NCBI RefSeq assembly: GCF_900094595.1
Contig: NZ_FMAD01000008.1
Span: forward strand, 62,001-126,000
Length of the DNA: 64,000 nucleotides
From: Cupriavidus alkaliphilus
GTDB taxonomy: Bacteria > Pseudomonadota > Gammaproteobacteria > Burkholderiales > Burkholderiaceae
Reading direction: 5' to 3'
The position numbers were made by a program, and so were the translations under genes. Numbering within the stretch: position 1 is the first letter of the stretch; the number at the start of each line of letters is the position of its first letter. Positions 36,130 through 45,887 of this stretch are shown here, piece by piece. The notes under the pieces are model-generated. The model saw only the letters and a list, made by a program, of their open reading frames with translations. It did no database searches and was not told the origin of the DNA.

Positions 36130-37389
36130 TCAGGCGGCCAGGTCGGGTGCCGGCTCCAGCAGCGGCGCAGCCGCCGCGCCGGCGGCGGGCTCCGCCATCG
36201 ACGATGCCAGCACATAGCGGTCGCGCCCTTGCGCCTTGGCATGGTAGAGCGCGCGGTCGGCATCGGCGAACAGGGTCCGCCACAGCGCCTCCCTGCTGCC
36301 CGCGCCGCCGCGCAGCTGCGCCACGCCGATGCTGACGCTGGCATGGCCGCGCCCGGCAGGCAAGGCGATCCCATGCACCTTGCGCAGCACGCGGTTGGCC
36401 AGTGCCGAGGCCTGCTGCTCGTCGGTATGCGGGCACAGCACGCAGAACTCTTCGCCGCCATAGCGCCCGGCCACGTCCGAGGCGCGGCGCGAGTTGTCCA
36501 GCGCCTGCGCCACTTCGCGCAGCACCGCGTCGCCGGCGTGGTGGCCGCAGCTGTCGTTGACCTGCTTGAAGTAGTCGATATCGATCACCAGGCACGACAG
36601 CGGCTGGCCGTCGCGCTGCCAGCGCGCCACCAGCGACAGCGCCGACATCTCCAGCGCGCCGCGGTTGAGCAGCCCGGTCAGGGCGTCGATGCGCGCGCCG
36701 CTTTCGTTGTGCGCGACGATCTGCTCCATCGCCATCACGGTGAAGCCGAACAGCCCCAGCAGCGTGGCGATCAGCGGCGCCAGCACCCAGGCCGAATCGG
36801 CCGGGCCGGCGAAGAACAGGGTCAGCGGCGCCGCGGCAGCGCCGGCAGCCGTGCCGCCCGCGGGCAGGCTCGTGGCGTGGCTGAAGCCCGCCAGCTGCGT
36901 GGCCAGCTGCACCAGGCTGGCCACCAGCACCAGCGGCGCCCCGATGCTGCGGCGCCCGCGCCCGGCGCGCGCCAGCGTGGCGAAGGTGGCCAGCGACACC
37001 AGCGCCAGCACGCCATAGACAATGCGCAGCACCAGCTGCGGGCCTTCAGGCAGGCCGCTCGAGGCCGCCATCAGGCCCAGCACGATCGCGCCCGCCCCTG
37101 CCAGCGCGCCGGGATGCGCGGGCACGCCGTAGTAGACCCGCACGCCGCGGTAGATCAGCAGCCAGCCGGCGACGAAGGCGAACGCGCCCAGCGTGCCGAG
37201 CTGGCCGGTGCCGCTGGCCGCGCTGACCGCCAGCGCCAGGCCCGCGGCCGACACCAGCACATGGCCAAACGCCCATAGCCGCCCCGCCATGCTCGCGCGC
37301 AACGCGAACACCAGCCCCGCCGCAATGATCAGCGTGCCGCAGAAAAACACCATCATCACCACCGCAATGGTCTGCTGGTCCAGGTGCAA
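36130..37389 (-). CDS. Membrane diguanylate cyclase (GGDEF)
   Basis: 419 residues: about six or seven membrane helices (residues 7-225), then a GGDEF domain (about 235-395). The active-site motif is GGEEF (311-315), preceded five residues earlier by an I-site RASD (302-305). It should make c-di-GMP with product inhibition. ALTGLLNRGAL and DIDYFKQVNDSCGHHAGD are also conserved. No EAL domain. Stands alone on the minus strand after the citryl-CoA lyase-like gene. It is the only evident cyclase in the window, so it is one possible source of the c-di-GMP read by PelD. Confidence 0.93.
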   Translation of the reverse strand: MHLDQQTIAVVMMVFFCGTLIIAAGLVFALRASMAGRLWAFGHVLVSAAGLALAVSAASGTGQLGTLGAFAFVAGWLLIYRGVRVYYGVPAHPGALAGAGAIVLGLMAASSGLPEGPQLVLRIVYGVLALVSLATFATLARAGRGRRSIGAPLVLVASLVQLATQLAGFSHATSLPAGGTAAGAAAAPLTLFFAGPADSAWVLAPLIATLLGLFGFTVMAMEQIVAHNESGARIDALTGLLNRGALEMSALSLVARWQRDGQPLSCLVIDIDYFKQVNDSCGHHAGDAVLREVAQALDNSRRASDVAGRYGGEEFCVLCPHTDEQQASALANRVLRKVHGIALPAGRGHASVSIGVAQLRGGAGSREALWRTLFADADRALYHAKAQGRDRYVLASSMAEPAAGAAAAPLLEPAPDLAA

Positions 37390-37599
37390 GGGATTTCCTC
37401 AAGGATGCCGTCCGCCTGCCGTCAATACCGATCGGCGGGCATCAGGCTACGGGGCGCGACGGGAGGCATGCGGGCGCTGATTTCACCAGATGTGACGTGC
37501 GCTGTTTTTCATGCCAGCCGCATGATAGCCCGTGCCGGCGCCAGCTTGGCACCCCCTGCAAGCCGGGTCGGGTGCGCTGCACCCGGCCGCGGTTTACCG

Positions 37600-38349
37600 T
37601 CAGTCCGGGACGGCCGGTCCCGGGGTGCCGTGCGGCGCCGTGCCGCCGAGCGCGCGCGTCAGCGAGCGCGCCGCCTGCAGCACATCGTCGCGGAAACCGT
37701 CGCGGTAGCGCGCCGCCGGGCAGGTCAGCGTCAGCGCACCGGCCAGTACGCCGTCCGGGCCGAATACCGGCGCGGACACGCCGGCCAGATCGGGACTGCG
37801 GTCGCCGACCAGCGCCGCCACGCCGTCTTGCCGGATCCGGTCATAGAGCTCGCCGGGCTCGCCGGCGAAGGCCCGCAGCACGCGCGCGCCGGCGCCGCGG
37901 TCGCGCGGCAGCAGCTCGCCCGCGCGCACGTGGTCGCGCACCGGCTGCGGCGAATCCACGCGGTACAGGCACAACCGGTGTTCGCCCTGCTCGACATGAA
38001 AGGCCGCGCTTTCGCGCGTCACGTTGACCAGTTCGCGCAGGGCCGGCATCACCACCGCCTCGAGCGAGAACGACGCGGCATAGACCGCGTGCAGCCGCGC
38101 CACCTCCGGCCCCAGCCCATAGCGGCCGTCGGCATGGCGCAGCACCAGCCCGGCGTGTTCGAGCGATGCCAGCAAGCGCAGCAGCGTGCTCTTGTAGAGG
38201 CCGCTGCGCTGCGCCAGTTCGGCCAGCGCCAGCGCCCCATCGCCCAGGCGGAACACCGACAGCACGAACAAGGCCCGGTCCACGGCGATGGCGCCGCCGG
38301 CGGCGGCGTGCTTGTCGGCTTCGGAAACCTGTGCGGCTTTGCGTGGCAT
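37600..38349 (-). CDS. IclR-family transcriptional regulator
   Basis: 249 residues: N-terminal winged helix (about 22-85, ALAELAQRSGLYKSTLLRLLASLEHAGLV) and a C-terminal effector domain (about 95-235). These proteins usually control catabolism of small organic acids. Likely promoter on the minus strand: TTGACA (38428-38423) and TATACG (38407-38402), spacer 15. Target unknown; neighbours are the cyclase gene and, further away, the CoA-transferase pair. Confidence 0.9.
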   Translation of the reverse strand: MPRKAAQVSEADKHAAAGGAIAVDRALFVLSVFRLGDGALALAELAQRSGLYKSTLLRLLASLEHAGLVLRHADGRYGLGPEVARLHAVYAASFSLEAVVMPALRELVNVTRESAAFHVEQGEHRLCLYRVDSPQPVRDHVRAGELLPRDRGAGARVLRAFAGEPGELYDRIRQDGVAALVGDRSPDLAGVSAPVFGPDGVLAGALTLTCPAARYRDGFRDDVLQAARSLTRALGGTAPHGTPGPAVPD

Positions 38350-38764
38350 GGCGGGGGGCGGGGATGAACCTTGGCGGCGTTGGGTCGAAACGATGCGCCA
38401 CCGTATAGAACGCTGTGGGGGTTGTCAATCCGCGTTCCCGGCGGGCCGTGTGCCGCGGCCCCGACGCGCGCAAGCTCGCATGGTGGCGTTTTTCTGCAAC
38501 ACCCTGGCTGCTGCCCGACGGCATTGCCGGCCCGCGCAAGCGCCTTCTGCGCCCTCTGGACGGACGCATGCGCCACATCGCGCGCCGCGCGCTTAGCCTA
38601 TTCGCCACTCCTGGCTTTGCAAGCGGAATCAGCGGGGTAAATTGCCCCGGCTTTTGCTTTAGCGGCCGCTGCACCGGATGGATAGAATCATGCGTTGCTC
38701 AACTCCGCACCATCCTGCTGTTTCCGCCGCAATGTCTCATCGCCGTGCTATTCCCGACCTTGGT
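38350..38764. other. Intergenic region between the iclR-type gene and a small gene
   Basis: 415 bases. Holds the likely promoter of the IclR-type gene near 38402-38428. Several overlapping open frames of 80-117 codons occur here, none with a convincing start site or protein pattern. Nothing else is seen. Confidence 0.4.
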
Positions 38765-38998
38765 ATGACCGTTCCCGCACTCTCGCTTAGTGCCATCCTG
38801 GACGACCTGCGCAGCGCTCCGCGCCCGCTGACCTCCGCGGAATATGCATACCTGGCCCAGCTGCGGCAACGCATCGTCACCGGCGACGCAGACCTGTGGA
38901 CCACGCTCGAGACCGCGGGCGTGCCGTGCAGCGAGCGCCGCCTGTCGCCGGACGTGGTGCTGGCACTGACCGCGATCGGCCAGTTGCCGATGCACTGA
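38765..38998 (+). CDS. Small hypothetical protein
   Basis: 77 residues from ATG 38765 (MTVPALSLSAILDDLRSAP), soluble, helical in appearance, without signal or recognised motif. The frame is open upstream to 38678 (106 residues), but the extra part looks unlike protein. No strong ribosome site at any of the starts. Codon use is normal for the window. Function not recognised. Confidence 0.45.
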   Translation: MTVPALSLSAILDDLRSAPRPLTSAEYAYLAQLRQRIVTGDADLWTTLETAGVPCSERRLSPDVVLALTAIGQLPMH

Positions 38999-39168
38999 GG
39001 CCGATGCACTGACTGCGCAACTGCCGCACGCCTCGCCGGAAGATTCCGCGCTGCATTTCTGAATCCGGCTGCTCACCTGCCCCGCGCCGCCCCGCTACGA
39101 TCGATCCACTTCGATCCGCCGGGGACCCGTAGCAGCGCGCGAGCGCGACACCGCCCCCCGGCCATGAC

Positions 39169-39540
39169 ATGGGCATGGCTTACCGACTCATCAACCGGCG
39201 CGTCTCCTTTCTCTCCCTGCGTGTCTTTGTCGCGCTGATGCAGCATCGCGACGCCGCCCGCGCCGCCCAGGCGCTCGGCATCCAGCCCCAGCGGCTCCAT
39301 TACCAGCTGCGCCAGCTCGAGGCCGCGCTCGGCATGCCGCTGTTCCAGCCTTGCGGGACGGGCTGGCTGCCGACCGCGGCCGGGTTCAATGCCTTGCCCA
39401 AGATCAGCGCCATGCTTGATATCTGGGAGCAGGTCCAGGCCAGCACCCGCGCGCGGCGCCGTGCAGAAGCGGAGCGGCAGCGCGAGCGCTGCGCGGTGCG
39501 CGTTGGCGCGGCATTCTGGGTGCGGCAGGCGACCATGTAG
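39169..39540 (+). CDS. LysR-type DNA-binding domain protein lacking the effector domain
   Basis: 123 residues. Residues about 14-75 form a LysR-type winged helix (SLRVFVALMQHRDAARAAQALGIQPQRLHYQLRQLEAALG..LFQP), followed by a short helix (about 80-110) like the LysR linker. The substrate-binding domain, normally another 200 residues, is absent; the methyltransferase gene begins on the other strand two bases after the stop. Either a truncated remnant or a small stand-alone regulator. There is no frameshift visible that would restore the missing part. Confidence 0.6.
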   Translation: MGMAYRLINRRVSFLSLRVFVALMQHRDAARAAQALGIQPQRLHYQLRQLEAALGMPLFQPCGTGWLPTAAGFNALPKISAMLDIWEQVQASTRARRRAEAERQRERCAVRVGAAFWVRQATM

Positions 39541-39542
39541 GC

Positions 39543-40313
39543 TCAGGCGAGCCGTACGCAGTGATAGGCCTCGGTGCGGTACGGGAAGGCAACCTCGGCG
39601 CGCGCCGACAGCGCCGGATGCTGGTCGATGAGCACGTGCAGGCGCGCGCGCACGATCGCCTGCTCCGGTTCTGGCAGCGACGCAATGAAGCTTACCGACA
39701 TGACGCGATCCACGATCACCTGCTGCGGGGGTGCTACATGCGCGTAGGGCAGACTCTGCAACACCAGCGGCCCGAAGCCCTCGGCGGGAAACACCTGCCT
39801 CCAGTCACCCTTGTAGAAGCGCGGGGCGTCGCCTTCATACGGCGCCATGATGGCCGTCAGCTGCGCCACCCAGTCCACGCTTTCATCCCTGACGTTCCAT
39901 ACCAGTCCGAGCCGGCCGCCGGGGCGCAGCACGCGGCGAATCTCCGCAAGTGCCCGCGCGTTGGCAAACCAGTGGAACGCCTGTGCGCAGACCACGGCGT
40001 CGACGCCGGCCTCTGCCAGCGGGATCACCTCGGCGCTGCCCTCCAGGACTTGCACCGGCCCCACCGCGGCCGCCAGTTGCGCCCGCATCTGCGCCACCGG
40101 CTCCACCGCAATCACCGTGGCGCCGGTCTGCACCAGCCGGCGCGTGAACTTTCCGGTGCCGGCCCCGAGATCGAGCACCACGCGGCCCGCATGCAAGCCA
40201 AGCGCGCCGCGCAGCCACGTGTCGATTTCGGCGGGGTATTCGGGTCGACCGCGTGCGTAGGTATCGGCCTGGCGGGCGAACCCCATGGCGGCGGCTTGAT
40301 GGATGATGGTCAT
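39543..40313 (-). CDS. Class I SAM-dependent methyltransferase
   Basis: 256 residues. The SAM site is shown by VLDLGAGTGKFTRRL (motif I, about 46-60), an acidic end of strand two (VIAVEP) and DAVVCAQAFHWFAN (motif IV region). The pattern matches the UbiE/Methyltransf_11 group, whose members act on small molecules; substrate unknown. Convergent with the LysR-like gene; 61 bases after it on the minus strand lies the tauC-like gene. Confidence 0.85.
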   Translation of the reverse strand: MTIIHQAAAMGFARQADTYARGRPEYPAEIDTWLRGALGLHAGRVVLDLGAGTGKFTRRLVQTGATVIAVEPVAQMRAQLAAAVGPVQVLEGSAEVIPLAEAGVDAVVCAQAFHWFANARALAEIRRVLRPGGRLGLVWNVRDESVDWVAQLTAIMAPYEGDAPRFYKGDWRQVFPAEGFGPLVLQSLPYAHVAPPQQVIVDRVMSVSFIASLPEPEQAIVRARLHVLIDQHPALSARAEVAFPYRTEAYHCVRLA

Positions 40314-40374
40314 GGGCAGGCTCCGGTTGGCTACCGCAGCCGTAGCCTACGCGCGCGCGCCCCATCGGACAAGG

Positions 40375-41256
40375 CTAGTGCTGCATGCCCCAGCGGCGCA
40401 CCGTCAGCCGCTCGAGCGTGGTGAACACCAGCCCCTCGACCAGCAGGCCGATCAGGATCACCGCGGCCAGCCCCGCGAATACGCGGTCGGTATAGAGTTC
40501 ATTGCGGTTCTGGAAGATGAACCAGCCCAGCCCGCCCTGCCCTGACGACGCGCCGAACACCAGTTCGGCTGCGATCAGCGTGCGCCAGGCAAAGGCCCAG
40601 CCGATTTTCAGCCCGGACAGGATCGCGGGCAGCGCCGCCGGCACCAGCACCAGCGCGACATAGCGCAGGCCGCGCAACCCGTAGTTGCGTCCGGCCATGC
40701 GCAGCGTCGGCGGCACCGCGCGGAAGCCGGCGTACATGTTCAGTGCCAGCGGCCACAGCACCGAATGGATCAGCACGAACACCAGGCTGCCGGTGCCAAG
40801 CCCGAACCACAGCAGCGCCAGCGGCAACAGCGCAATCGCCGGCAGCGGGTTGAACATGGCGGTGAGCGTGTCCAGCAGGTCGCGTCCGAGGCGCGTCGAT
40901 ACCGCCAGCGAGGTCAGCACGAACGCCAGCACGATGCCGGCGGCGTAGCCGCGCAGCAGCACCGACAGCGAGATCGCCGCCTTGCCCGGCAGCTCGCCGC
41001 TCCCCACCGCCGCGCCAAAGGCGCGCAGCGTGGCCAGGCAGGACGGCAGCAGCAGGTCGTTGTCCTGGATGCGCGCCACCGCTTCCCAGATCAGTCCCAG
41101 CGCCAGCAGGATCAGCGCCTTGCGCAGCCAGTCCTGCTGCCACGCGCGCTGGTGCCACGGCAGTGGGCGTGCCAGCGGGGCTTCGGTGAAGGGCTCGGGC
41201 TCGCGCTCGTATTCCGGCCGCAGCGGGTCGGCCAGGCTAAGGGAGGGTTGGGTCAT
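40375..41256 (-). CDS. ABC transporter permease, sulfonate/taurine type
   Basis: 293 residues with about six membrane helices and the inner-membrane-component EAA-like loop (GLRYVALVLVPAALPAILSG near 200). Family of SsuC/TauC/NrtB. Third transport gene in the set tauD-A-B-C-like on the minus strand, 15 bases after the ATPase gene. The long soluble N-terminus (about 50 residues) is more than usual. Confidence 0.88.
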   Translation of the reverse strand: MTQPSLSLADPLRPEYEREPEPFTEAPLARPLPWHQRAWQQDWLRKALILLALGLIWEAVARIQDNDLLLPSCLATLRAFGAAVGSGELPGKAAISLSVLLRGYAAGIVLAFVLTSLAVSTRLGRDLLDTLTAMFNPLPAIALLPLALLWFGLGTGSLVFVLIHSVLWPLALNMYAGFRAVPPTLRMAGRNYGLRGLRYVALVLVPAALPAILSGLKIGWAFAWRTLIAAELVFGASSGQGGLGWFIFQNRNELYTDRVFAGLAAVILIGLLVEGLVFTTLERLTVRRWGMQH

Positions 41257-41271
41257 GATGCAATGTCGGTT

Positions 41272-42108
41272 TCAGCGTGCCGCCGCGCTGCGCGCCTGCG
41301 GCAGGTCCGTGGTGCCTGGCGCGTCGAACAGCAGGCCATGGATGCGCTGCGCCGCGGCCTGGAATTCGGCGCTGCCCTGGCTCGCCAGGTTGAACTGGTG
41401 GCTGTCGAGCTCCGCGCGCACGCGTCCCGGATGCGGCGACAGCAGCAGGATGCGGCTGCCCACCACCAGCGCCTCTTCGATCGAATGGGTGACGAACAGC
41501 AGCGTCAGCGCGGCGCCATCGCACAGCGCCAGCAGTTCCTCCTGCATGCGCCGGCGCGTCAGTGCGTCCAGCGCGGCAAAGGGTTCGTCCATCAGCAGCA
41601 CCTTGGGCCGCATCGCCAGCGCGCGCGCGATCGCCACGCGCTGCTTCATGCCGCCCGACAGGGTATGCGGATAGGCGCCGGCAAATTCGGCCAGGCCTAC
41701 CTTGCGCAGGCTATCGAGCGCCAGTTCGCGCGCGGCGGCGCGCGACAGGCCACGCGCGTGCCGCAGCGGAAACATCACGTTCTGCAGCACGGTCTTCCAC
41801 GGCGGCAGCTGGTCGAACTCCTGGAACACCACGATGCGGTCCGGGCCGGGCTGCTGCACGCGCCGGCCTTCGAGCCGGATCTCGCCCTCGCTGGGTGCGA
41901 CGAAGCCCGCCACCGCCTTCAGCAGCGTGGACTTGCCGCAGCCCGACGGGCCCAGCAGCACGAAGCGGTCGCCCGCGTGCACGTCGAAGCTGACGCGGTG
42001 CGTGGCGCGCACGATGCGTTCGGGGGTGCGGTACTCCAGCGACACGCCGTCCACCTGCAGCAGCGGCGCGGCGCGGTCCGAGACCACGCGCAGGTTGTGG
42101 CTGGCCAT
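41272..42108 (-). CDS. ABC transporter ATPase, sulfonate/taurine type
   Basis: 278 residues: Walker A GPSGCGKST, Q-loop FQEFDQLPPW, signature LSGGMKQR, Walker B VLLMDEPFAALD, H-loop THS. Typical of SsuB/TauB ATPases. Begins two bases after the stop of the binding protein gene. A 35-residue tail follows the nucleotide domain. Confidence 0.9.
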   Translation of the reverse strand: MASHNLRVVSDRAAPLLQVDGVSLEYRTPERIVRATHRVSFDVHAGDRFVLLGPSGCGKSTLLKAVAGFVAPSEGEIRLEGRRVQQPGPDRIVVFQEFDQLPPWKTVLQNVMFPLRHARGLSRAAARELALDSLRKVGLAEFAGAYPHTLSGGMKQRVAIARALAMRPKVLLMDEPFAALDALTRRRMQEELLALCDGAALTLLFVTHSIEEALVVGSRILLLSPHPGRVRAELDSHQFNLASQGSAEFQAAAQRIHGLLFDAPGTTDLPQARSAAAR

Positions 42109-42110
42109 GC

Positions 42111-43121
42111 TCAGCTCCCTTGCGCGGTGACCGGGTCCGGGAAGAAATAGTCCTGCCAGGACTTGGGCTGGTTGCGGATCGCGCCGACGCGATGCATGAA
42201 CGACGCCAGCGCGAAGGTGTTCTGCGGGGCGACGCGGAACTGCACCTGCGGATTCTTCAACACGCGCAGCAGCAGCGCGCGGTCGGTGCGGGCCTTGCTC
42301 TGGCGCAGGTAGATGTCGGCGGCGGCCTCGGGATTGGCGGTGGCGAAGGCGGCGGCCTCGGCCAGCGCGTCGACGAAGGCGCGATAGGTCTTCGGGTTGT
42401 CATTCCGGAACTTCTCGGTGGCGTACAGCACCGTGGACGAGCTCGGTCCGCCCAGCACGTCGTACGAGTTCAGCACGATGCGCGCGTTCGGGTTGCCGGC
42501 CAGCTCCTGCTCCTGGAACGGCGGGTTGCCGAAGTGGCCGGTGATCTCGGTGCCGCCGGCAATGATGGCCGCCGCCGCATCCGGATGCGGCACCGCGACG
42601 GTCCACTTGTCGAGGCGGTTGTATTCCTTGTCGCCCCACTGTCTGGCCGCGGCCAGCTGCAGCACGCGCGACTGCACCGAGACGCCGACCGCCGGCAGCG
42701 CGATGCGGTCCTTGTCAGTGAAATCGGCAATGGTCCGGACCCTGGGATTGTTGCTGACCAGGTAGTAGGGGAAGTTGCCCAGCGAGGCGACGCCGCGCAC
42801 GTTCTGCTTGCCATGGGTTCGGTCCCACAGCGTCAGCAGCGGCCCCACGCCGGCGCCGGCAATATCGATGGCGCCCGACAGCAGCGCGTCATTGACCGCG
42901 GCGCCGCCGGACAGCTGGGTCCATTCGACCTTGATATCGACGCCCTGCTGGCGGCCGTGCTTTTCGATCAGTTGCTGGTCGCGCGCTACGTTGAGCAACA
43001 GGTAGACCACGCCGAATTGTTCGGCAATGCGCAGCCGGCCTTCGGCGTGCGCGGTGCCGGTGAGGGCCAGGCCGGCGCTGAGCGCCAGCAGGCCGAGCCT
43101 GCGGGAAAGACGAGAAAACAT
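42111..43121 (-). CDS. ABC transporter substrate-binding protein, sulfonate/taurine type
   Basis: 336 residues from ATG 43121, which has CCGGAG upstream; signal peptide about 1-26 (cleaved after AHA). The mature protein has the NMT1/SsuA/TauA pattern (LRIAEQFGVVYLLLNVARDQQLIEKHG ... GGAAVNDALLSGAIDIAGAG). Could bind an alkanesulfonate; nitrate or thiamine-precursor binders look similar, but the dioxygenase neighbour favours a sulfonate. Confidence 0.85.
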   Translation of the reverse strand: MFSRLSRRLGLLALSAGLALTGTAHAEGRLRIAEQFGVVYLLLNVARDQQLIEKHGRQQGVDIKVEWTQLSGGAAVNDALLSGAIDIAGAGVGPLLTLWDRTHGKQNVRGVASLGNFPYYLVSNNPRVRTIADFTDKDRIALPAVGVSVQSRVLQLAAARQWGDKEYNRLDKWTVAVPHPDAAAAIIAGGTEITGHFGNPPFQEQELAGNPNARIVLNSYDVLGGPSSSTVLYATEKFRNDNPKTYRAFVDALAEAAAFATANPEAAADIYLRQSKARTDRALLLRVLKNPQVQFRVAPQNTFALASFMHRVGAIRNQPKSWQDYFFPDPVTAQGS

Positions 43122-43200
43122 GTTCCGGACTCCGGGGATGCGTTGGACTGGCACTCGCGCAAGCGAGCGCTACGGGATGGCCGGCGATCGCGCTGCGCGG

Positions 43201-44145
43201 TCAGCGCGGCACGTCGCCTTCAATCGTGGTGCGGTACATCACGCGCCGCAGATGCGGCGGACAGCCGGCCGCAAGATGCAGCAGCGAGCGGTTGTCCCAG
43301 AACACCAGGTCGTGCGGCTGCCAGCGGTGGCGATAGATATGCGCGGGCCTGACGCTGTGCGCAAACAGCTGGTCCAGCAGCGCGCGGCTTTCGTCCTCGG
43401 GCAGGCCGACGATGCGGGTGGTGAAGTGTTCGCTGACGAACAGCGCCTTGCGCCCGGTTTCCGGATGGGTCCGTACCACCGGCTGCAGCACCGGCCGGAC
43501 CTGCGCCACCTGCTCGGGCGTCAGGTCGGGCCGCCACGGGCTGCGCTGCTGCAGCTCGGCGTAGCGGGCCAGGTAGGTGTGTTCGGCTTGCCGGCCATCG
43601 ACGGCACGCTGCAGCGCGGCCGGCAGCGTATCCCACGCCAGGTGCATGTTGGCGAACAGCGTATCGCCGCCCTCGGCGGGCAGCTCGCGCGCATGCAGCA
43701 GCGAGCCAAGGCTGGGCCGTTCCTTGTACGACAGGTCCGAATGCCAGAAGTGTCCGGCATCGCCCAGCCCGATCGGTTTGCCGTTCTCGACCACGTTGGA
43801 GACCACCAGCACCTCCGGATGGCCGGGCAGCTGGAACTGGTGCAGCACGTGGACCTGCAACGGGCCGAAGCGGCGACTGAAGGCAATCTGCTGCGAGGGC
43901 GTGATGCGCTGGTCGCGGATCACCAGCACGTGGTGGTCGAGGTGGGCGCGATGGATGCGCGCGAAATCCGCTTGCGTCAGCGGTTGTGACAGGTCCAGCC
44001 CGATCACTTCGGCGCCGAGCGGCGCAGCGAGCGGGCGGATCTCGAAGCGGCCTGCGTCGCAAGCGTGGACGGCAGGATGCGGGGCGCTGTGCTGGCGCGA
44101 AACACTGGCGGGGGCGGTTGCGGTCGTCATGGCAGGCTCGGGCAT
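43201..44145 (-). CDS. TauD/TfdA-family 2-oxoglutarate dioxygenase
   Basis: 314 residues. Fe(II) ligands H135 and D137 (HFWHSDLSY) and distal H290 (WDNRSLLH); R305 (RVMYRTTI) should bind 2-oxoglutarate. The spacing matches TauD, where the oxidised substrate releases sulfite. It lies 79 bases before the tauA-like gene, so the order tauD-A-B-C suggests uptake and desulfonation of one compound. No start has a clear ribosome site; ATG 44145 and ATG 44130 are both possible. Substrate could be taurine or another sulfonate or ester. Confidence 0.88.
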   Translation of the reverse strand: MPEPAMTTATAPASVSRQHSAPHPAVHACDAGRFEIRPLAAPLGAEVIGLDLSQPLTQADFARIHRAHLDHHVLVIRDQRITPSQQIAFSRRFGPLQVHVLHQFQLPGHPEVLVVSNVVENGKPIGLGDAGHFWHSDLSYKERPSLGSLLHARELPAEGGDTLFANMHLAWDTLPAALQRAVDGRQAEHTYLARYAELQQRSPWRPDLTPEQVAQVRPVLQPVVRTHPETGRKALFVSEHFTTRIVGLPEDESRALLDQLFAHSVRPAHIYRHRWQPHDLVFWDNRSLLHLAAGCPPHLRRVMYRTTIEGDVPR

Positions 44146-44501
44146 AGGAAGAAGGCCGGCGCGGCCCCTTGCTCGTTGCAGGGGATGCCGCGTGCAAGCT
44201 CGCACTGTAGGGAGCCGCTGCTGGCATGGTCAACGAATCAAAGCGCCGACGCTTATCCGCTTATCGCATATCGCGGTGCGCACGACCGGACTCGACCTTC
44301 GCGCCATGCTGCGCATAACCACATGCAATAACGTTCCTTGCCGCGCGCACCGGCAGTCGGCGACGATGGCGGCGATGCCCGCTACGGCGCTGGTACCATC
44401 GCACAGCCTGGTACGCCCGTGCGGGCGCACCGCCCGGCATGCCCGGCGCCGCAGCGGGGCCTCCCCGACGCGCCGGTCCGGCACACAACAGAGAGAACAC
44501 G
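44146..44501. promoter_or_regulatory. Divergent intergenic region between tauD-like gene and metY
   Basis: 356 bases that must hold promoters for both genes. A perfect tandem repeat CGCTTATC-CGCTTATC is at 44250-44265, and ATAAC occurs twice 14 bases apart (near 44314 and 44328). Both are candidate activator sites, for example for a CysB/Cbl-type LysR regulator, but no consensus is clear. Confidence 0.4.
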
Positions 44502-45776
44502 ATGAGACTCGAAACCCTGGCCGTCCATGGCGGCTATTCGCCAGATCCCACCACGCGCGCGGTGGCCGTGCCCATCTACCAGACCGTAGCCTACGCCTTC
44601 GATAACGCGCAGCATGGCGCGGACCTGTTCGACCTGAAGGTGGCCGGCAACATCTACAGCCGCATCATGAACCCGACCAACGACGTGCTCGAGCAGCGCC
44701 TGGCCGCGCTCGAGGGCGGCGTGGGCGCGCTGGCGCTGGCGTCCGGCATGGCGGCGATCACCTATGCGATCCAGACCATCGCCGAGGCCGGCGACAACAT
44801 CGTCTCGTCCAGCCAGCTCTACGGCGGCACCTACAACCTGCTGGCGCACACGCTGCCGCAGTCCGGCATCGAGACCCGCTTTGCGGATGGCCGCAATCCG
44901 TCCAGCTTCGGCGACCTGATCGATGCACGCACCAAGGCCGTGTTTGTCGAGTCGGTGGGCAACCCGCTTGGCAACGTGGTCGATATCGCCGCGATCGCGC
45001 GCGTGGCGCACAACGACGGCGTGCCGCTGATCGTCGATAACACCGTGCCGTCGCCCTACCTGTGCCGGCCGTTCGAGCATGGCGCCGATATCGTCGTGCA
45101 TTCGCTGACGAAGTACCTGGGCGGCCACGGCAACAGCGTCGGCGGCGCCATCGTCGACAGCGGCAAGTTCCCGTGGGCGCAGCTCAAGGAGCGCTTCCGC
45201 CGCCTGAACGAGCCGGACGTGTCGTACCACGGCGTGGTCTATACCGAAGCGCTGGGGCCGGCCGCCTATATCGGCCGCGCGCGCGTGGTGCCGTTGCGCA
45301 ATACCGGCGCCGCGCTGTCGCCGTTCAACGCGTTCCTGATCCTGCAGGGCATCGAGACCCTGGCGCTGCGGCTGGACCGCATCACCGACAATGCGCTGGC
45401 GATCGCACGCCACCTGCAGCAGCACGCCAAGGTGGCGTGGGTCAATTTTGCCGGCTTGCCCGACCACGCCGATCACGCGCTGGTGCAGCAATACCTGGGC
45501 GGGCGCGGCCCCGGCATCCTGTCGTTCGGCCTGAAGCAGGGCGGCCGCGAGGGCGGCGCGCGCTTCCTCGATGCGCTGCAGCTGTTCACGCGGCTGGTCA
45601 ATATCGGCGATGCCAAGTCGCTGGCCACCCACCCGGCGTCGACCACGCACCGCCAGCTCAACGCCGAAGAACTGCAGGCGGCCGGCGTCAGCGAAGACAT
45701 GGTGCGGCTGTCGATTGGCATCGAGCATATCGACGACCTGATCGAGGACCTGGACCGCGCGCTGGCCGCAGCCTGA
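44502..45776 (+). CDS. metY: O-acetylhomoserine sulfhydrylase
   Basis: 424 residues, PLP-dependent, Cys/Met metabolism family. Makes homocysteine from O-acetylhomoserine and sulfide. K204 in [11 protein letters not shown] holds [42 protein letters not shown] and the long C-terminal domain are typical of MetY rather than MetB. ATG 44502 follows AGAGAGA. Divergent from the sulfonate genes, which could supply the sulfide via sulfite. Confidence 0.93.
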   Translation: MRLETLAVHGGYSPDPTTRAVAVPIYQTVAYAFDNAQHGADLFDLKVAGNIYSRIMNPTNDVLEQRLAALEGGVGALALASGMAAITYAIQTIAEAGDNIVSSSQLYGGTYNLLAHTLPQSGIETRFADGRNPSSFGDLIDARTKAVFVESVGNPLGNVVDIAAIARVAHNDGVPLIVDNTVPSPYLCRPFEHGADIVVHSLTKYLGGHGNSVGGAIVDSGKFPWAQLKERFRRLNEPDVSYHGVVYTEALGPAAYIGRARVVPLRNTGAALSPFNAFLILQGIETLALRLDRITDNALAIARHLQQHAKVAWVNFAGLPDHADHALVQQYLGGRGPGILSFGLKQGGREGGARFLDALQLFTRLVNIGDAKSLATHPASTTHRQLNAEELQAAGVSEDMVRLSIGIEHIDDLIEDLDRALAAA

Positions 45777-45801
45777 GCGCCGGCCCCGATTCAATACCGC
45801 T

Positions 45802-45835
45802 GGTTTGCTCCCCTCTCCCGCCCGCGGGAGAGGGG
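45802..45835. repeat. Dispersed palindromic element (REP-like)
   Basis: Flank GGTTTGCTC then perfect inverted repeat CCCTCTCCCGC-CC-GCGGGAGAGGG. Lies in the convergent gap after metY in the opposite orientation to the copy at 32481, and is followed by a G-rich run to about 45860. Confidence 0.9.
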
Positions 45836-45887
45836 GCGGGGGAGAGGGGCCGGGGGAGAGGACCGGCGCTCGCACCAGCCGCTCACC

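Noticed and set aside
44146..44501. SAM or other sulfur-related riboswitch before metY
   Set aside because: No conserved core or pseudoknot pattern could be traced by eye; the region is better explained as a divergent promoter.
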